This document shows positions 35,817 to 47,699 of a stretch of DNA of 64,000 bases, piece after piece. The stretch is from Gordionus sp. m RMFG-2023. Its lineage: Eukaryota > Nematomorpha > Gordioida > Chordodea > Parachordodidae. The notes under the pieces were generated by a model. The model was not told the origin of the DNA, searched no databases, and saw nothing but the letters and a program-made list of their open reading frames with translations. The DNA is taken from assembly GCF_954871325.1 (NCBI RefSeq), contig NC_088776.1, forward strand, positions 62,024,954 through 62,088,953, written 5' to 3'. A program made the position numbers and the translations under genes. Each line of letters begins with the position of its first letter. The stretch's first letter is position 1.

Positions 35817-37660
35817 GGTACGACAATAATGTATAAAATCTTAATTGCTTTCATCATATCACTCTGGTTCTTATTTCAGTATAAAAATTGTTCCATTTAT
35901 GGCATGCTTGCCGTGTAAATACTTAAGGCTATAATATATTTGCATAATTTCTTCTAAAGATTTTAAGTGTTTTTTTAACAATTTATCTAACCTAATAAAT
36001 TCTGATATGAGTTAACATCGTGAGTATTATGGCTAGGACGTAAATTAAACAACATCTATTATTTGTGTGGCTATATAATTTAAGATTGTTACTAATGCCG
36101 AGTGTAATTGCATATTTTAGATAAGCAATAATTGCCAACTGTGTGGTCGTTTATATGTCATTAAAAATGGAAGATCTTTTAGAAATTTAATATCTCACAA
36201 TTTTATCGATTACTTATTTAGCTTCCATGATGTCATCTAAGATGTTCTAACCATCATATAATTTTATGATTATATTGGTCATTTATATTCTTTTCTTTAA
36301 GAATTTTTGATTTAGTTAGACCTATGAATTTATCATTATTAATCCATTCTGTAAAACATTAAAATGGTAAGAAAGATTTATATTAGTTTCATGACCTTTT
36401 CTCAATGCAGGTTACTAAGAATTATATTATATTATGAGGTTTTTAAAAACCATTATTAATTGAGGCATATGTATGAATTAATTAACCTTTTTTATCACTT
36501 GTAATTCTTTAGACGCAAATTTTTTATATAAGCAATCGAAAATATTTAATATTGTAATAAATATATATTTTAATTATTTTTAGAAATGTCTAGTAGTGTT
36601 TTCATTATTTATATGCTAGTTTATTTTGTATGCTCAATATAATAAATGAAAAATATTAAATTGGGAATAATTGTTCAGAGTTAGCAAATTGAAAAAAGTA
36701 TAATATATATATATATAACCCGGCAGAAGACTGAGCCCCCTTAGATTATAAAGGATAGCGACGCCCCTGTACTAAATAAATATTAAATAAATATATATAG
36801 TTCAATTTCAAAGATTGATATATATATATGGATAGCATTTTAATTGTTGACTATAATTTTGTTAAAAACTTTATAGTAACTGAGTGGTTAGTTAAAGATA
36901 ATATTTTATGAAAATTATCGATAATTATATATTATTATAAAAATTTACAAAACAGTGCCAGACATAATTTTTTTTATTATTTAAGGATTAAATTAATAAT
37001 TTGTATTCAATATTTAATCATTTGCAAGGGCATAGCTAAGATTTATTTAGAATGAAAGGTATAAAATTTTTTGTCTTTTGCCTCAAACCCATCAATTTTC
37101 TCTGATTTTACCTGGTTCCCTTCCAGCGAGAATTGTGATTATAATTTTTATTTAAAAATTTCTTCCTTTTTATTTTTGCAAAATTTGTAATATCTTTAAA
37201 TCATTATATCTATGAAGTTGGCTGAAATGAAAGCACTAATTCCAAAATAAATGCCAATATTATGTAGTCATTTAGTACTTTTGATGGCTTCAATAACTTT
37301 ATTCAGAAAATTATTTCAATAATTAGTGCTTATTTAGTAAATTTTAGTGTTTCAACTCGTTTTGTAATTTTTAAAATAAGCATATTATCAAAAAAGAAGA
37401 ATTGACAATCTTATATTAAATATAGATTTTAAAATCAATGCTTCTAAACATATATATTAAAATGTCCTTTTTTCCGATTGAAAATTTTTGATTATTATGA
37501 TTTTGCGATTTTTATATAGATTTTATTTGATCATTTCTGCTTATTTAAAAAATAGTTAAAACCTCATATTTTGAACAGAGTTATATTTTCAAAATGTAAT
37601 GTTGTCATTATGCATTTTTGAGGAAATTTATACCTATAAATTGTATTTTTAGAAGTGTAT
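35817..37660. other. AT-rich sequence with possible transposon ends
   Basis: No gene seen. An inverted hAT-like end (AGGATAGCGACGCCCCTG, reading CAGGGGCGTCGCTATCC on the minus strand) lies at about 36755-36772, and a GGGCATAGCTAAGA block lies near 37030. No partner end could be assigned to either. Confidence 0.35.
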
Positions 37661-38620
37661 TTATAAATAAAATAATGTAATAATTTTAATAAATTAAAAC
37701 AAATCTTGCTTGACTCCGATCATATTAAAAATAAATATGGTATATATATTTTTAAAAATTTGATAACCAGTTTCTCATTAATTTGAGTAATTAAGAAAAA
37801 AATTTAAATTTTAGAAAGCTTATCAAAATTATTGTATTATTTATATATATTAAATTACCCACCCAATTTTATACATATGGTAAAAAAAAAATTTATTTAT
37901 ATTTTGTAAATATAATCTCGCTGAAAAAATTTTTCATCAGTTTCTATTCCATATTTAAATAATTTTTTTCAATTAAACAATCCTTAAACTTATAATTTAG
38001 TTATTTCAGTTGGAAATTAGCAACCTTATTATGCAAGTGGGAAGATTAGCAGCATTACTTTCGTTCAACTTGCTACCTTTCTATCATTTAGAGAATCCTA
38101 TGAGCATATAGCTACAGCAACTCATTTTTCTACCAGATCTACTTTATATTCTTGCTCTGGAAAAATGAAAGACGTGAGTTTATAATTCTATCGTGACCAT
38201 TCCTCTTAAAATGAATAAAAAGTCTTTACTGAGTCTTTGATTAATGTCCTAGCAGTAAAATTTGTAGATATCCCAATGATATCTCTTTTCTAGCTTTAGC
38301 TCAACATAAAATAATGACCATAACTAGTTAGATGCTTTACCCGGTCAAAGTTTAGAGATGTTGTTAAATGATGGATAAAAATTTCAGTGATGAAATTATT
38401 CTATCTTTAAAAAAAAAAATTTTCCTATAAAAATCTCTATTATTAAATTTAAGTAAAACAACGTAACTTTTAAATTATAGGTATAATAATAACTATATAA
38501 ATTAGTTCAATCTAAAAAACAAAAAAATATAACATATAAAGGGAGAGAAAATAAGTAAAATAAGTCTAAAAAAAACCATTAGAAAGAAGAACTACCGTTT
38601 TAGTTGCTGTATTAATAGAC
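37660..38620 (+). repeat. Tandem segmental duplication, copy A block 3
   Basis: Aligns with about 44936-45540: TTTAATAAATTAAA, CCGATCATATT, GATATCCCAATGATATC, TCTAGCTTTAGCTCAA, TAGATGCTTTAC and AGTCTAA-AAA-CCATTAGAA. It continues block 2 in the same order; the insertions between the blocks in copy A (LINE fragment, hAT) are missing from copy B. Confidence 0.72.
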
Positions 38621-39059
38621 CTCCTTGTAGGAATCTTAAATATATATATTTAATTTTTTTTAATTAATATTGTATGACCCCCTTATCATAAACTGGCGAT
38701 AAAATTTTTAATGCCAATAAAACTTGATAAGCTTTTTATAATTTGATTCTGAAAACAGAATGACTACATTCCTACGATTAGGTTATTTCTTATCCTTGAC
38801 TTCACTTATAATATTCCTGTCAAAGTTTTGAATCTATTAACAGCCGAATCACGGAAAAGAAAGATAAATATATATGTATCTTCATTTCAATTGTTTTCTA
38901 TAAATGAAAATTAATTTCTTTAAACCTTTAAATTATATGGATATAAAAAAGATGCATTCCCAAATGAACCCAGAGGATTTCACTCTTTTCGAAAATATAT
39001 AGTTTTTTTTTCTCTTTAGGTTTCACCTTTCTGGTGGTAAGCTCCTTCAATATTTCTCT

Positions 39060-39540
39060 CCACTTTATGTTATCATATTATCTTTTTTTATCTAATTTAT
39101 ACTTCTTCCTATTGGCTTTAACTTTATGGCCCCATTGAAGTTTTGGCCTTCCTCTTTTACGTTTACCCAACACTTCCAAACTCTCAACTTTATTGCCTAT
39201 GTAGTTTATAGGCATTCTCATTGTATGCCCATACCACCTAAGTCTGTTTACCATTATCTTAGTTTTAATGGCCACTAACTTTAAACTTCCTAGTATTCTT
39301 GTACTTCGCACCTTATCTTTTCTTGTTACGCTAGCAATCATCTTCAGCATTCTCATCTCCATAGGTTGTAGACTACTCTCTCTGATTCTTTGGTTGGCCA
39401 TTTTTCCGAACTATATAGAATAGTTTGGGTGGGATTCTTTTGTCAAAGAGCACTCCAGATAAAGATCTCCACTTTAACTACCCTTGATTAATTTTATTCT
39501 TTATCTCTTTCTCTATTGTGTCGTTTGTTTGTATTATAAA
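39060..39540 (-). pseudogene. RTE-clade LINE, C-terminal fragment
   Basis: The minus strand reads TNDTIEKEIKNKINQG, then after a stop LKWRSLSGVLFDKRIPPKL, then EMRMLKMIASVTRKDK, RLRWYGHTMRM and GKRKRGRPKLQW. This is the characteristic C-terminal end of RTE-type reverse transcriptases (usual form INQGWLKWRSASGVLCDK, later EMRMLRWM and RLRWFGHV). The last part is an open frame of 107 codons (39078-39401). The RT catalytic core and endonuclease are absent. Its 5' edge touches the 3' edge of the LINE family A fragment at about 39540, on the same strand. Confidence 0.85.
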
Positions 39541-40095
39541 AATGGAGGTGGGACTACAAGTTCCCAAAAAACATGAGTAATTATATTTTAAAATAGTGAT
39601 TTGAAGGTTTTGTTTTAAAAAATAGAATTCTTTTGGTTCTGATGTAAGGGCTCTTGTCTTATCCCCTATATTTTTTGTGAACTTTAAAGTTTCGCTTGGC
39701 TTATGTCCATGGTTAGAGATAACGATCGGTGTAAAAATATAATTTATGAGTTTGGAATATTTCATTGTTTTTTTTTCTCGGCTATATCAACCGGATTAGA
39801 ATTTAAATTTTTTTTGAAAGAAAATACGCATGTGAAGTCCCAAATTAAGAATTTCCCTATCGACCAAGGCACGGAAGTTAAGACATCGGGTCTTAAGCCA
39901 TCATCTAATGATAAATTTGTAGGCAGGATGTTTGGTATTCGGGCCCTGGTAAGAGAAAGGCTAATAGCTAAATTAATTGCTGCATGCCTTGACTATATAT
40001 ACAATTAAGATCATGTCTCCCTTTGGAGTCAACTAAGATTTTACATTTGATGCGTGTATGTGGTTGAACAATGTTACATCCAAGTTGATGGCCTA
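39540..40095 (-). mobile_element. LINE family A 3' fragment, reverse orientation
   Basis: The inverse complement of 24010-24575 with modest divergence. On the minus strand it runs from the CCHC region (GCATCAAATGTAAAATCTTAG, read as one block) through LSLDDGL-like and TPIVISNHGHKPSETLKF to the GGGAACTTGTAGTCCCACCTC 3' hairpin. A short deletion and frame changes are present. The hairpin is followed directly by RTE sequence, so the usual tail is missing. Confidence 0.87.
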
Positions 40096-40234
40096 TATTC
40101 TTCTTAAGTTATATGTAATAAAATATGAATATTGTACGTAATATTAAATAGTGTTATTATTTTCATTTATAGGAAACTATGATTTCCTTCAAAATATTGT
40201 GGTTTATATACTTTTGTCAAGCATTATCTTGTCG

Positions 40235-40565
40235 CTCGTTATTGTAAATACAAAGAATAATAATTTCGATCCACATATATCCAGATATATTTAAACTTCG
40301 AAACTGCAAATTTTATCATTTTATTTTACGTATATTATCTCGTCTATTGGTTTGTGAGGTCTAAAGGGACTACTAATATAAAAAATTTAAAAAATTACCT
40401 TCAATCCTCGATAATTGACACTTATGATGTTGTAAAATAGTCAGGCACATTTGGATATTATTGTAAAGATATAGCTAGAGTAGTCTCAAATATATAAATA
40501 AAAATGAATTTCATTATTTTAATACAATTATTGTTTTATTATAATCTAAAATAGTCGTATTATTT
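40235..40565 (+). repeat. Tandem segmental duplication, copy B block 1
   Basis: Counterpart of 15300-15690 (see that entry). It starts about 140 bp after the reverse LINE fragment. Confidence 0.72.
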
Positions 40566-40605
40566 CTTAGAGCATTCATATTTAATTAATTGTTTACAAA
40601 TGTAG

Positions 40606-40650
40606 CAAATACTTTTGAAGATCATGAAAATGTTGAGGAGTCCCATCTGA
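40606..40650 (+). CDS. Candidate micro-exon B1 (45 nt)
   Basis: The acceptor is TACAAATGTAG and the donor GTTAATTAC. The phase 1-1 reading gives NTFEDHENVEESHL with split codons at both ends, strongly acidic. It has the same length as exons 4 and 6. No exact counterpart was found in copy A around 15.7 kb. Confidence 0.48.
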   Translation, partial: QILLKIMKMLRSPI

Positions 40651-40816
40651 GTTAATTACAATTTCTTTTAATATGCCTTTACATATAATTATATCAATAT
40701 TTATAAAATTTTGAAATTGACAAAATATTTTATATTTATTTCTAATTTTAGTTCATTCCTTAATTATAAACTACTCATAAAGAATCTTTTTTTTACTACT
40801 TTTTTTTCTTTTGAAG

Positions 40817-40852
40817 ATGTTGTTGATTATTTTCATCCCGAAGAAATAGAAG
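40817..40852 (+). CDS. Candidate micro-exon B2 (36 nt) with a lost GT donor
   Basis: It follows TTTTTTTTCTTTTGAAG and reads D-VVDYFHPEEIE-D in phase 1. It is paralogous to exon 12 at 16539 (same length, same ATAGAAG or ATTGAAG end) and to its downstream intron (ATTCTTAA). Where exon 12 has GTTATTT, this copy has ATTTATT, so the donor dinucleotide is AT. This copy is either not spliced or has decayed. Confidence 0.5.
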
Positions 40853-42835
40853 ATTTATTTCAATAAAAAAATTCTTAATTTATAGATTTTATATCAAGAT
40901 ATTTTGTAAAGTTATTAAGAAACGAACGGTTCATGTTCTTGCATGGAATCCTGCATATTGTAATTTAGAACATAATATATATTTTGAATTATTATCTTAA
41001 AAATGATTTTTTGATATTGTTATAACCTTTAACAATAAAATCTTTTCAAAATATTAAACATTGACATTATTCGGCTACTAAGATAATTAATATTAATTGC
41101 TTAAAATAAAGTTAATCAATAAAATAAATTTTTTTATACACCAATGCATTTTTTAAATAGTCAAATGTTTAGGCAAAGCTAGTTTCGAAATCTAAACTAA
41201 ATTTTTTCTGTTAATATACATTAAAATAAAAAATTAGGCAGAACATTTTATTGAAAGTCACCTACCACTATATTTTTCAAAAAATATAATAATCGCTACA
41301 AATAATACAGTCGGCTTGGCTTTAGTTGTTAAAAAGACCGATTTGATTAAATTTTTAAAAACGCCCTCAATTAAGATTTAAGAAAAAAGAGTATTAATTA
41401 AGGTTAGTTTTATTCCATATATGGCAGAAAGCTTTTAACATCTTTTTGAAAAAATTTGAGGAATTACATAATATTTATTTTGGATAAAATCTTAATGAAT
41501 TTTTAAAAAAAGCGACCCTAATCGTTCTTTTCAACAACACTCTTTACTTTAACAACTTGTTTTAATTCATTTTTTTAATATGATTAATTTTACATTATTA
41601 ATGCACGTTCCCTGGATTTGCTATATGGGGAGGGTTAGAAATAATTAAATATTATATTTTTCATGAGTTTATTCATGAATATCGTAAGTTTCAAAAATTT
41701 ATTAAGACTATTGACTATTTGTTAAATAAATGTTACGAAAAAGAATGTTGCCAATAAACTATCGATTTTTTAAGCATTTAATATTTGATGTTTAAAATTT
41801 AAATTATATTTTAAAAAATTAAATTCTGGAATCTAGATTAATGCACAAAATTTTTTTAAGAATTATTGGATATAAAACCTTTAATTATTCAATAAAAATA
41901 ATATGTTTCATTTAGAAAAAATGGGAAAATTTATAATTTTTAAGAATTATAAATTTTATAAAGTGAAATTCAATCTTATTTAGTAATTCTCAGATATGTT
42001 TTTATTCTTCTTAAAAAAGAAAATGTTTTTTAATTTATGAAGTACTAATGAATATAATAATGTTAATATATTAGAAAATTAATCTAAAATATGTTAAAAT
42101 TATTCAAAACATCTTTAGAATTTTATGGAACATTATCAAAGATTTATAAACTTTTATACCAATTCATTAAAAAATTATTAATAAAATTAATTAGATATTT
42201 TTTATTAACTCTTTATGATATAAAATAAAAAAATTTTGGAACTATTAATAATGGAGGGTGTGTATTTACTACACATTAGCCCTATTTAAACAACGATTAC
42301 AAATCTAATCGTGTATTTGATTCGTTTAAAAGAATCGAGTAATTTACTATTATTATTCATAAGAATGATAATTTGTTATCTGTATTCGATTAGGATGTTT
42401 CTATTATTTAAAAATATGAAATATTTTTAATTTCATATTCTGATGTTAAACAGGAAAAAAATATTCTATTAACGAAATTAAAATGAATATTAATTTAATT
42501 TAAAATGTCAAGCCAATAAGGAATTTTCCTTGTTCTTTTCTTATAAAACCCATGCAATTTTTAGATAGAAAATTAGTTCCAACTGAAAAACACTTTTCAT
42601 CAGTTGCTATATACCTTGTTTAAATCATATTAGCTTTCAAATTGATGGGATATCAACAGAAATAACTACTTCATAATTATTCCGAATAATTTAAATATTT
42701 GATTCAATTATTTGAACAATGTTTTGAATAAAAAGGGATTAATATAATTCTCAATTTTAGAGTTAACTATAATTTTATATAATCATGACGTTTCTTATTT
42801 TATTTTTATTGATTATTTTTTTTCCAATTTAGCAG

Positions 42836-42866
42836 ATATTGCTGAGAATTCTTCTCCCAATTTTAA
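42836..42866 (+). CDS. Candidate micro-exon B3, 3' end replaced at a duplication junction
   Basis: It follows TTTCCAATTTAGCAG, the same tandem acceptor as exon 12, and reads D-IAENSSPNF in phase 1. The exon then runs straight into TTTTAACTTGGGAAAA, which is the start of duplication block 2 (29081 in copy A), and no donor is present. The upstream intron aligns with that of exon 12 (ATAACTACTT-ATAATTATTCC). The end coordinate is the approximate junction. Confidence 0.5.
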
Positions 42867-44935
42867 CTTGGGAAAAAATAAATTGTTATTTCTTATAATA
42901 TTTCTTCATAACTACATATCCTTACGAAAACTATAATCTACAAATAATTTTTTTATAACAAATTTTTAATTAACTCAATACAATACCATTTACAATCATC
43001 ATAAATATGTATACTAATAATGTGTTAAACATTTTTCAGGGGGCACAGTTCCAAATTTTTTAAAGAGTAGGGTATAGTCATTTAAGGTGAGTATAGGGAA
43101 TTAGATATCGATAAAACAGGGAAAAATATATTTTTAATAAATTTTTTAATATTTTTTATTATATTATAGACTTATTATAATATATATATTGCTGTATATC
43201 CATTATATATTTATATATATAACGTATACAATCATCATCATTATTTTTTAAACAAATACTGAATATTTTTGTCTTATATTTTAAAATGTATACTTATAAG
43301 GGTAAAACATACTATCAACAAACTAAAATTCATGCCAAAAAATACTCTATAAATGTGAACAACTTAAATAAGGGGAATAATTTATTTATATTAAAAAAAA
43401 TAGTTCTTGCATTATAACAATTTTTTGATAGTTTATAATAGGTTAATCTGTTAAATTTTACTCATAATTTCTTTAGAAATGGAGGAAATAAGTAATATTA
43501 TTATTATTAATATAAATAATATAATCATTTTTAGATACTTTAAATATATATTTTTTTGAATATTTATTATTTCAGCATTTTTATTTAAAATTTTTTGATT
43601 TTGTGAAAATTATATTCCAGCAGCATGTAAAAAAAACCCTATAAATTTTGGGCAATTGTAAGATAATATACACATTGAGAAGATTGGCGCATATTGCCTG
43701 ATTGCTAGCATTTGGGAATTTTTATAAAATGTTCATTTGAAATTAATTTCTATAATTATAGATATCTAAGAGTAAGAATATTTTTTAAATTTTAGTAAAG
43801 TATTTTATTAGATTTACGGATAAATATATATCTTTTTCCCAGTTTTTGATTGATTTGTTAGTAAATATATTTTTTTCACTATTATTTTAATTTGACAGTA
43901 AAACAAATACATAATTAAATCAATTTATAATTTTGGTAGCTATAAAATATTTAAATTGACCCAAAATTTATTAGCATGGGATATGATTTTTTAATTATAT
44001 TATTAAATAACAATAAACGTCATCTTGAGGATAAAACATTAAAGTTTCTTTGAAAGAATGGTATTTCAGTTGTTTTAGAAATTACCCTATATATTTAAAA
44101 CATTTTTCAGTTAACTCTTGTTACTTTTTAGAAATTAAAAACTAAAAAAAAAGGGTAAAAGAAAAATACAAAGGAATTAATAAGCTTAAAGTCTATCAGT
44201 AAAGATAAATATATATATTTTTTAAAATAACGTAAAATATAAATCATTACGAAACTTTGTCCGATGAATTAATAAAACCTAAAACTAATATAAATGTTTC
44301 TAATTTAAAATTTCAAATGTTCATTACAAAATTTTCTAAAAATCACAAAGTAAGTTTTGTACACTTGATAAAATACGTTTCCAGTAAAATCATATTATTG
44401 GAATTTAATAAATGCGCTCAAAAAATGATTTAAAATTTAAAAAAAAATACAATAATGCTAAACAAATATTACATAAAATAATATTTTACAAAAACTATTA
44501 TCATAAAATAATATTTTACAAAAAATATTATCATAAATTAATATTTTATATAAAATTATTTATTTATTATCATAATAAGCTCACTATTTTTTTATTCATA
44601 AAAATTAATGTAAATAGTTAATCATGAGATAATAATTGCTTACGTCTTTTCCTCTTTCCAAGATTAATTTGAATATTAATGTTCATATTAAAAATATCTT
44701 ACATAATTAATTTTCGTGAAATTACAATTATATTAAGGACCTCTACAATACACCATATTTAATCATTTATTTGGTGATATATAATGTATTTCTTTAATTA
44801 TTTAAATATATATAATAACTAAATAGCTTTTTATTCCTTGAAAAACTTTTATTTATTAATCCATATTATATTACTGGGAACTTTATTAAAATCTTTATAT
44901 AAAAATAATATATTTTTTATAATTTTTTAATGTAT
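42862..44935 (+). repeat. Tandem segmental duplication, copy B block 2
   Basis: Counterpart of 29081-32915 without the 1.86 kb hAT composite. Divergence from copy A is substantial, with many small indels. It contains a local expansion at 44469-44555. Confidence 0.83.
44469..44555. repeat. Three short tandem units within copy B
   Basis: Near-identical units containing ATAAAATAATATTTTACAAA and ATTATCATAA follow each other about three times (period close to 37). Copy A has a single unit near 32470-32510, so the expansion is specific to copy B. The 69-codon open frame over it is only a by-product of the repeat. Confidence 0.7.
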
Positions 44936-45540
44936 TGCTAATTTTAATAAATTAAAGTTCTAAATAACTTGCTTCTAATACTTTCCTACCGATCATATTT
45001 AAAATAACTGTGGTGGAGATATTCCAATGATATCCATTTGCTAGCTTTAGCTCAAAAAAATAAATGACTATCACTGGCTAGATGCTTTACTTAGTTAAAG
45101 TAGAGAATTTGTTAAGTGATGACTGAATATTCGAGTCTAGATGCGTTATTTTTATAATTCATTTTTTTTCCTATCATTTAGCATTTTAAAAGAAAAAAAC
45201 TATCAAATTATTCCACCATTAAAAAATATCGTCGTACAAAATAAAAATTAAATGATTTCATTATATATATTTTATAAATCTTTAAAGTCATGAAAAAAAA
45301 ATATACATTTTTATAAAAATGGAAACATTATTTTTTAAATAAAAAATTATTTTAATCAATAAAATCTTCATTATTGTAAGTACACAAAACTTAAATATAG
45401 GTAAAATAATAGTAATTATATTAAATTGGTTCAATCTAAAAATGTCAATAAAGGAAACATAAAAAGTGAAAGAATATAAGTAATATAAGTCTAAGAAAGC
45501 CCATTAGAACTACGACTGTTTTTTTAGCTGATGCCGATAT
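44936..45540 (+). repeat. Tandem segmental duplication, copy B block 3
   Basis: Counterpart of 37660-38620, shortened. The alignment is lost after the CCATTAGAA block near 45510. Confidence 0.68.
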
Positions 45541-46700
45541 TTGACAATTTTAGTTATGATATATAAATTAGGTGTTTATTTAGACGTGCCTAATTCATAG
45601 ATGCAGGGATAGTTCAAACAGAAAATTATGCTCCTTTCCATATGATAAGCTGATATTAGATTATCCTCTATCCGATTTAAATAAAATCGAAATGGCTTTG
45701 CCTTAGTGTGTCTTTCTATGTTCTCTTTGGAAGTTCTTTGATCATATATCGTACAATTAAGACAAATTGTTGAGTTCTGAAGATTAAAATTAAGTGAAGA
45801 TAAATCGTTCGGTTAGTAGCGTCTAGATCATATTCAACGCAGCGATCTAGAAATAATTCCAATCATTTTATTTAGGTTTACAGGATGGGACATTAACGAT
45901 ATAGGTTTTCTGTAAAAAAATACCGACTTCTAATAAAAAATCATTCTTTATGATCATTATTGATGAACTTTAAAAATAGACTGCTCAAAATAAAGATAGT
46001 GACAGCATGATCAATGTGAGATCTAATCCCACGACTTTTGTTTAGTAACGAAGCCTGAGCCCATACAGCTTAATTAAATTTTAAAGATATTCTCGATTAG
46101 ATCTTTAATTCTCTTTTCATAAATGCTAAGAGGGGTGGGAAATTAAAATATAGGAGTTGATGAAGGCAAATCCGATAAAGGGCAAAAGAAGAGGGAAAAT
46201 GGCGAGAATATCAAGTAAGGAAGGTAATCAAGCTTAAGAAAGTTATCAAGAGTAGAATGGAGGAAGGCCCTGATAGATTAGCCTGAAAGAGCACCCTAAT
46301 GTATTAGTTTATCCTTGGGGTTATTAAAATTGTGTAGATTTATTTTATAAGAATTGATTATTAGAAATTCGGATGGGGAATGAGGCTAATTTGACAAACA
46401 GGGTATAATACCTTGTGCTCTGGCTGATATTAAGGTTGATAAGATTTATTCTTGCCTCAAATATTGTATCCTCAAGTTATATTTGGGGTCAAGAAAAGGG
46501 TTTCTAAACCTAATCTAAAGTAATCGTGCTTGTTATTGACATTTGTCTATACTGATTTGTCCATATGCCCGCCATTTCATATGTCTAAATACAATGTTAG
46601 GGCCCAATATCTAAATATATTTTTATGTTTAACACTAAACCGGGTATGGGGGTAAGTAAATAGAATTCCTTTGTCAATGATGTCCCACTATGTGGTTCAT
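45541..46700. other. Somewhat GC-richer sequence without a recognised gene
   Basis: Base composition is less AT-biased than the surroundings (for example 46140-46310) and one frame reads a short Lys/Glu-rich run, but stops are frequent. A T-arm-like hairpin, GTGGGATTAGATCTCAC, lies on the minus strand at 46019-46035 next to CTCAGGCTTCGTTACT, which could be the head of a decayed tRNA-derived SINE. This is not strong enough to call. Confidence 0.3.
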
Positions 46701-46815
46701 AGGCGTAGCCAGGATTTTCCTAAGGGGGGTGATTAAAAAAATTCTAGGGGCTTCGCACCCAGACCCCATTTTGGTCCGGCCTTCGGCTCACTTTAGCCCG
46801 GTTCGGCATGGTTAC
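46698..46815 (+). mobile_element. Terminal fragment of an unidentified DNA transposon
   Basis: The sequence CATAGGCGTAGCCAGGATTT, then CTAAGGGGGG, CTTCGCACCC and GGCCTTCGGCTCAC-like words is typical of one end of widespread invertebrate TIR elements. The matching inverted end was not found within several kilobases. Confidence 0.35.
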
Positions 46816-46989
46816 CTTAGTCTATATATAGTCATAAAATATTTTTGCAAGATAAGAGATTATTTTTAATAAATAAATAAGCCTGGAACAAATATGAAAT
46901 ATATTTTTATTAGTTTATAAATAATATATTAAATTACTTGAATATACATTAACATAAAAGCATGGTATTAATTTATTCCAAACAAGTAT

Positions 46990-47240
46990 AAGAAATTTAT
47001 TAATAAAAAGTAAGTTGACATATAGTTGATATTCCTCTATTATATAGAATTGGTTAATAGACATATTTGACAGTTAGAGAATATATTACAGTTAATATTT
47101 TAACAAATTTTACTAATCAATGTTCTTGATAATAAATATAGCAACAATTTTCATTCAATTATTTAACGCTATCTATTTAAATAAAAAATGATATTAAAAA
47201 TTAATCTTCATATTGTTTATTCCACAATGTCTTTAAAAGA
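46990..47240 (+). repeat. Dispersed repeat pair with 33650-33910
   Basis: See the entry at 33650. It lies just upstream of the Ty3/Gypsy fossil. Confidence 0.58.
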
Positions 47241-47699
47241 TATTTTCTGAATTCCTTATCAATATTTTATAGTTTTCTGTAAAATGTATAATTCGCTATA
47301 TTGGTAAAAATTATTTGATTGTCATGATAATTAAAATTTTATATACTGTAAATCTACGACATATAATATTCCTTTTTATTATGCTTTAATTTTTATATTT
47401 AATTTATGATTTAATTTTATCAATAGTTTTATAATTATATTTTACTTTTATTAGTAAAGTATTTTAGAAGATTTCAAGTGATGATACGAGTTTATATAAA
47501 AATCGTTTATTTAAATAAATTATTAAATTTTATACAATATATTTTTAAATTTTACATTTTCTTTTAAACTAAAAAAATCTGCTTTATATAACAAAATATA
47601 TCAAAATTTATATAAAAAAAATCAATCAATCAATTTATAAAAAAATCAATTTATATCAACATAAAAAAAACAATTTAAAGGTTAGTATTAGTGTTGTTA

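Noticed and set aside
46005-46085. Possible tRNA-derived SINE head on the minus strand
   Set aside because: A T-arm-like hairpin is present, but the T-loop consensus is degraded and no SINE tail or flanking duplication was found.
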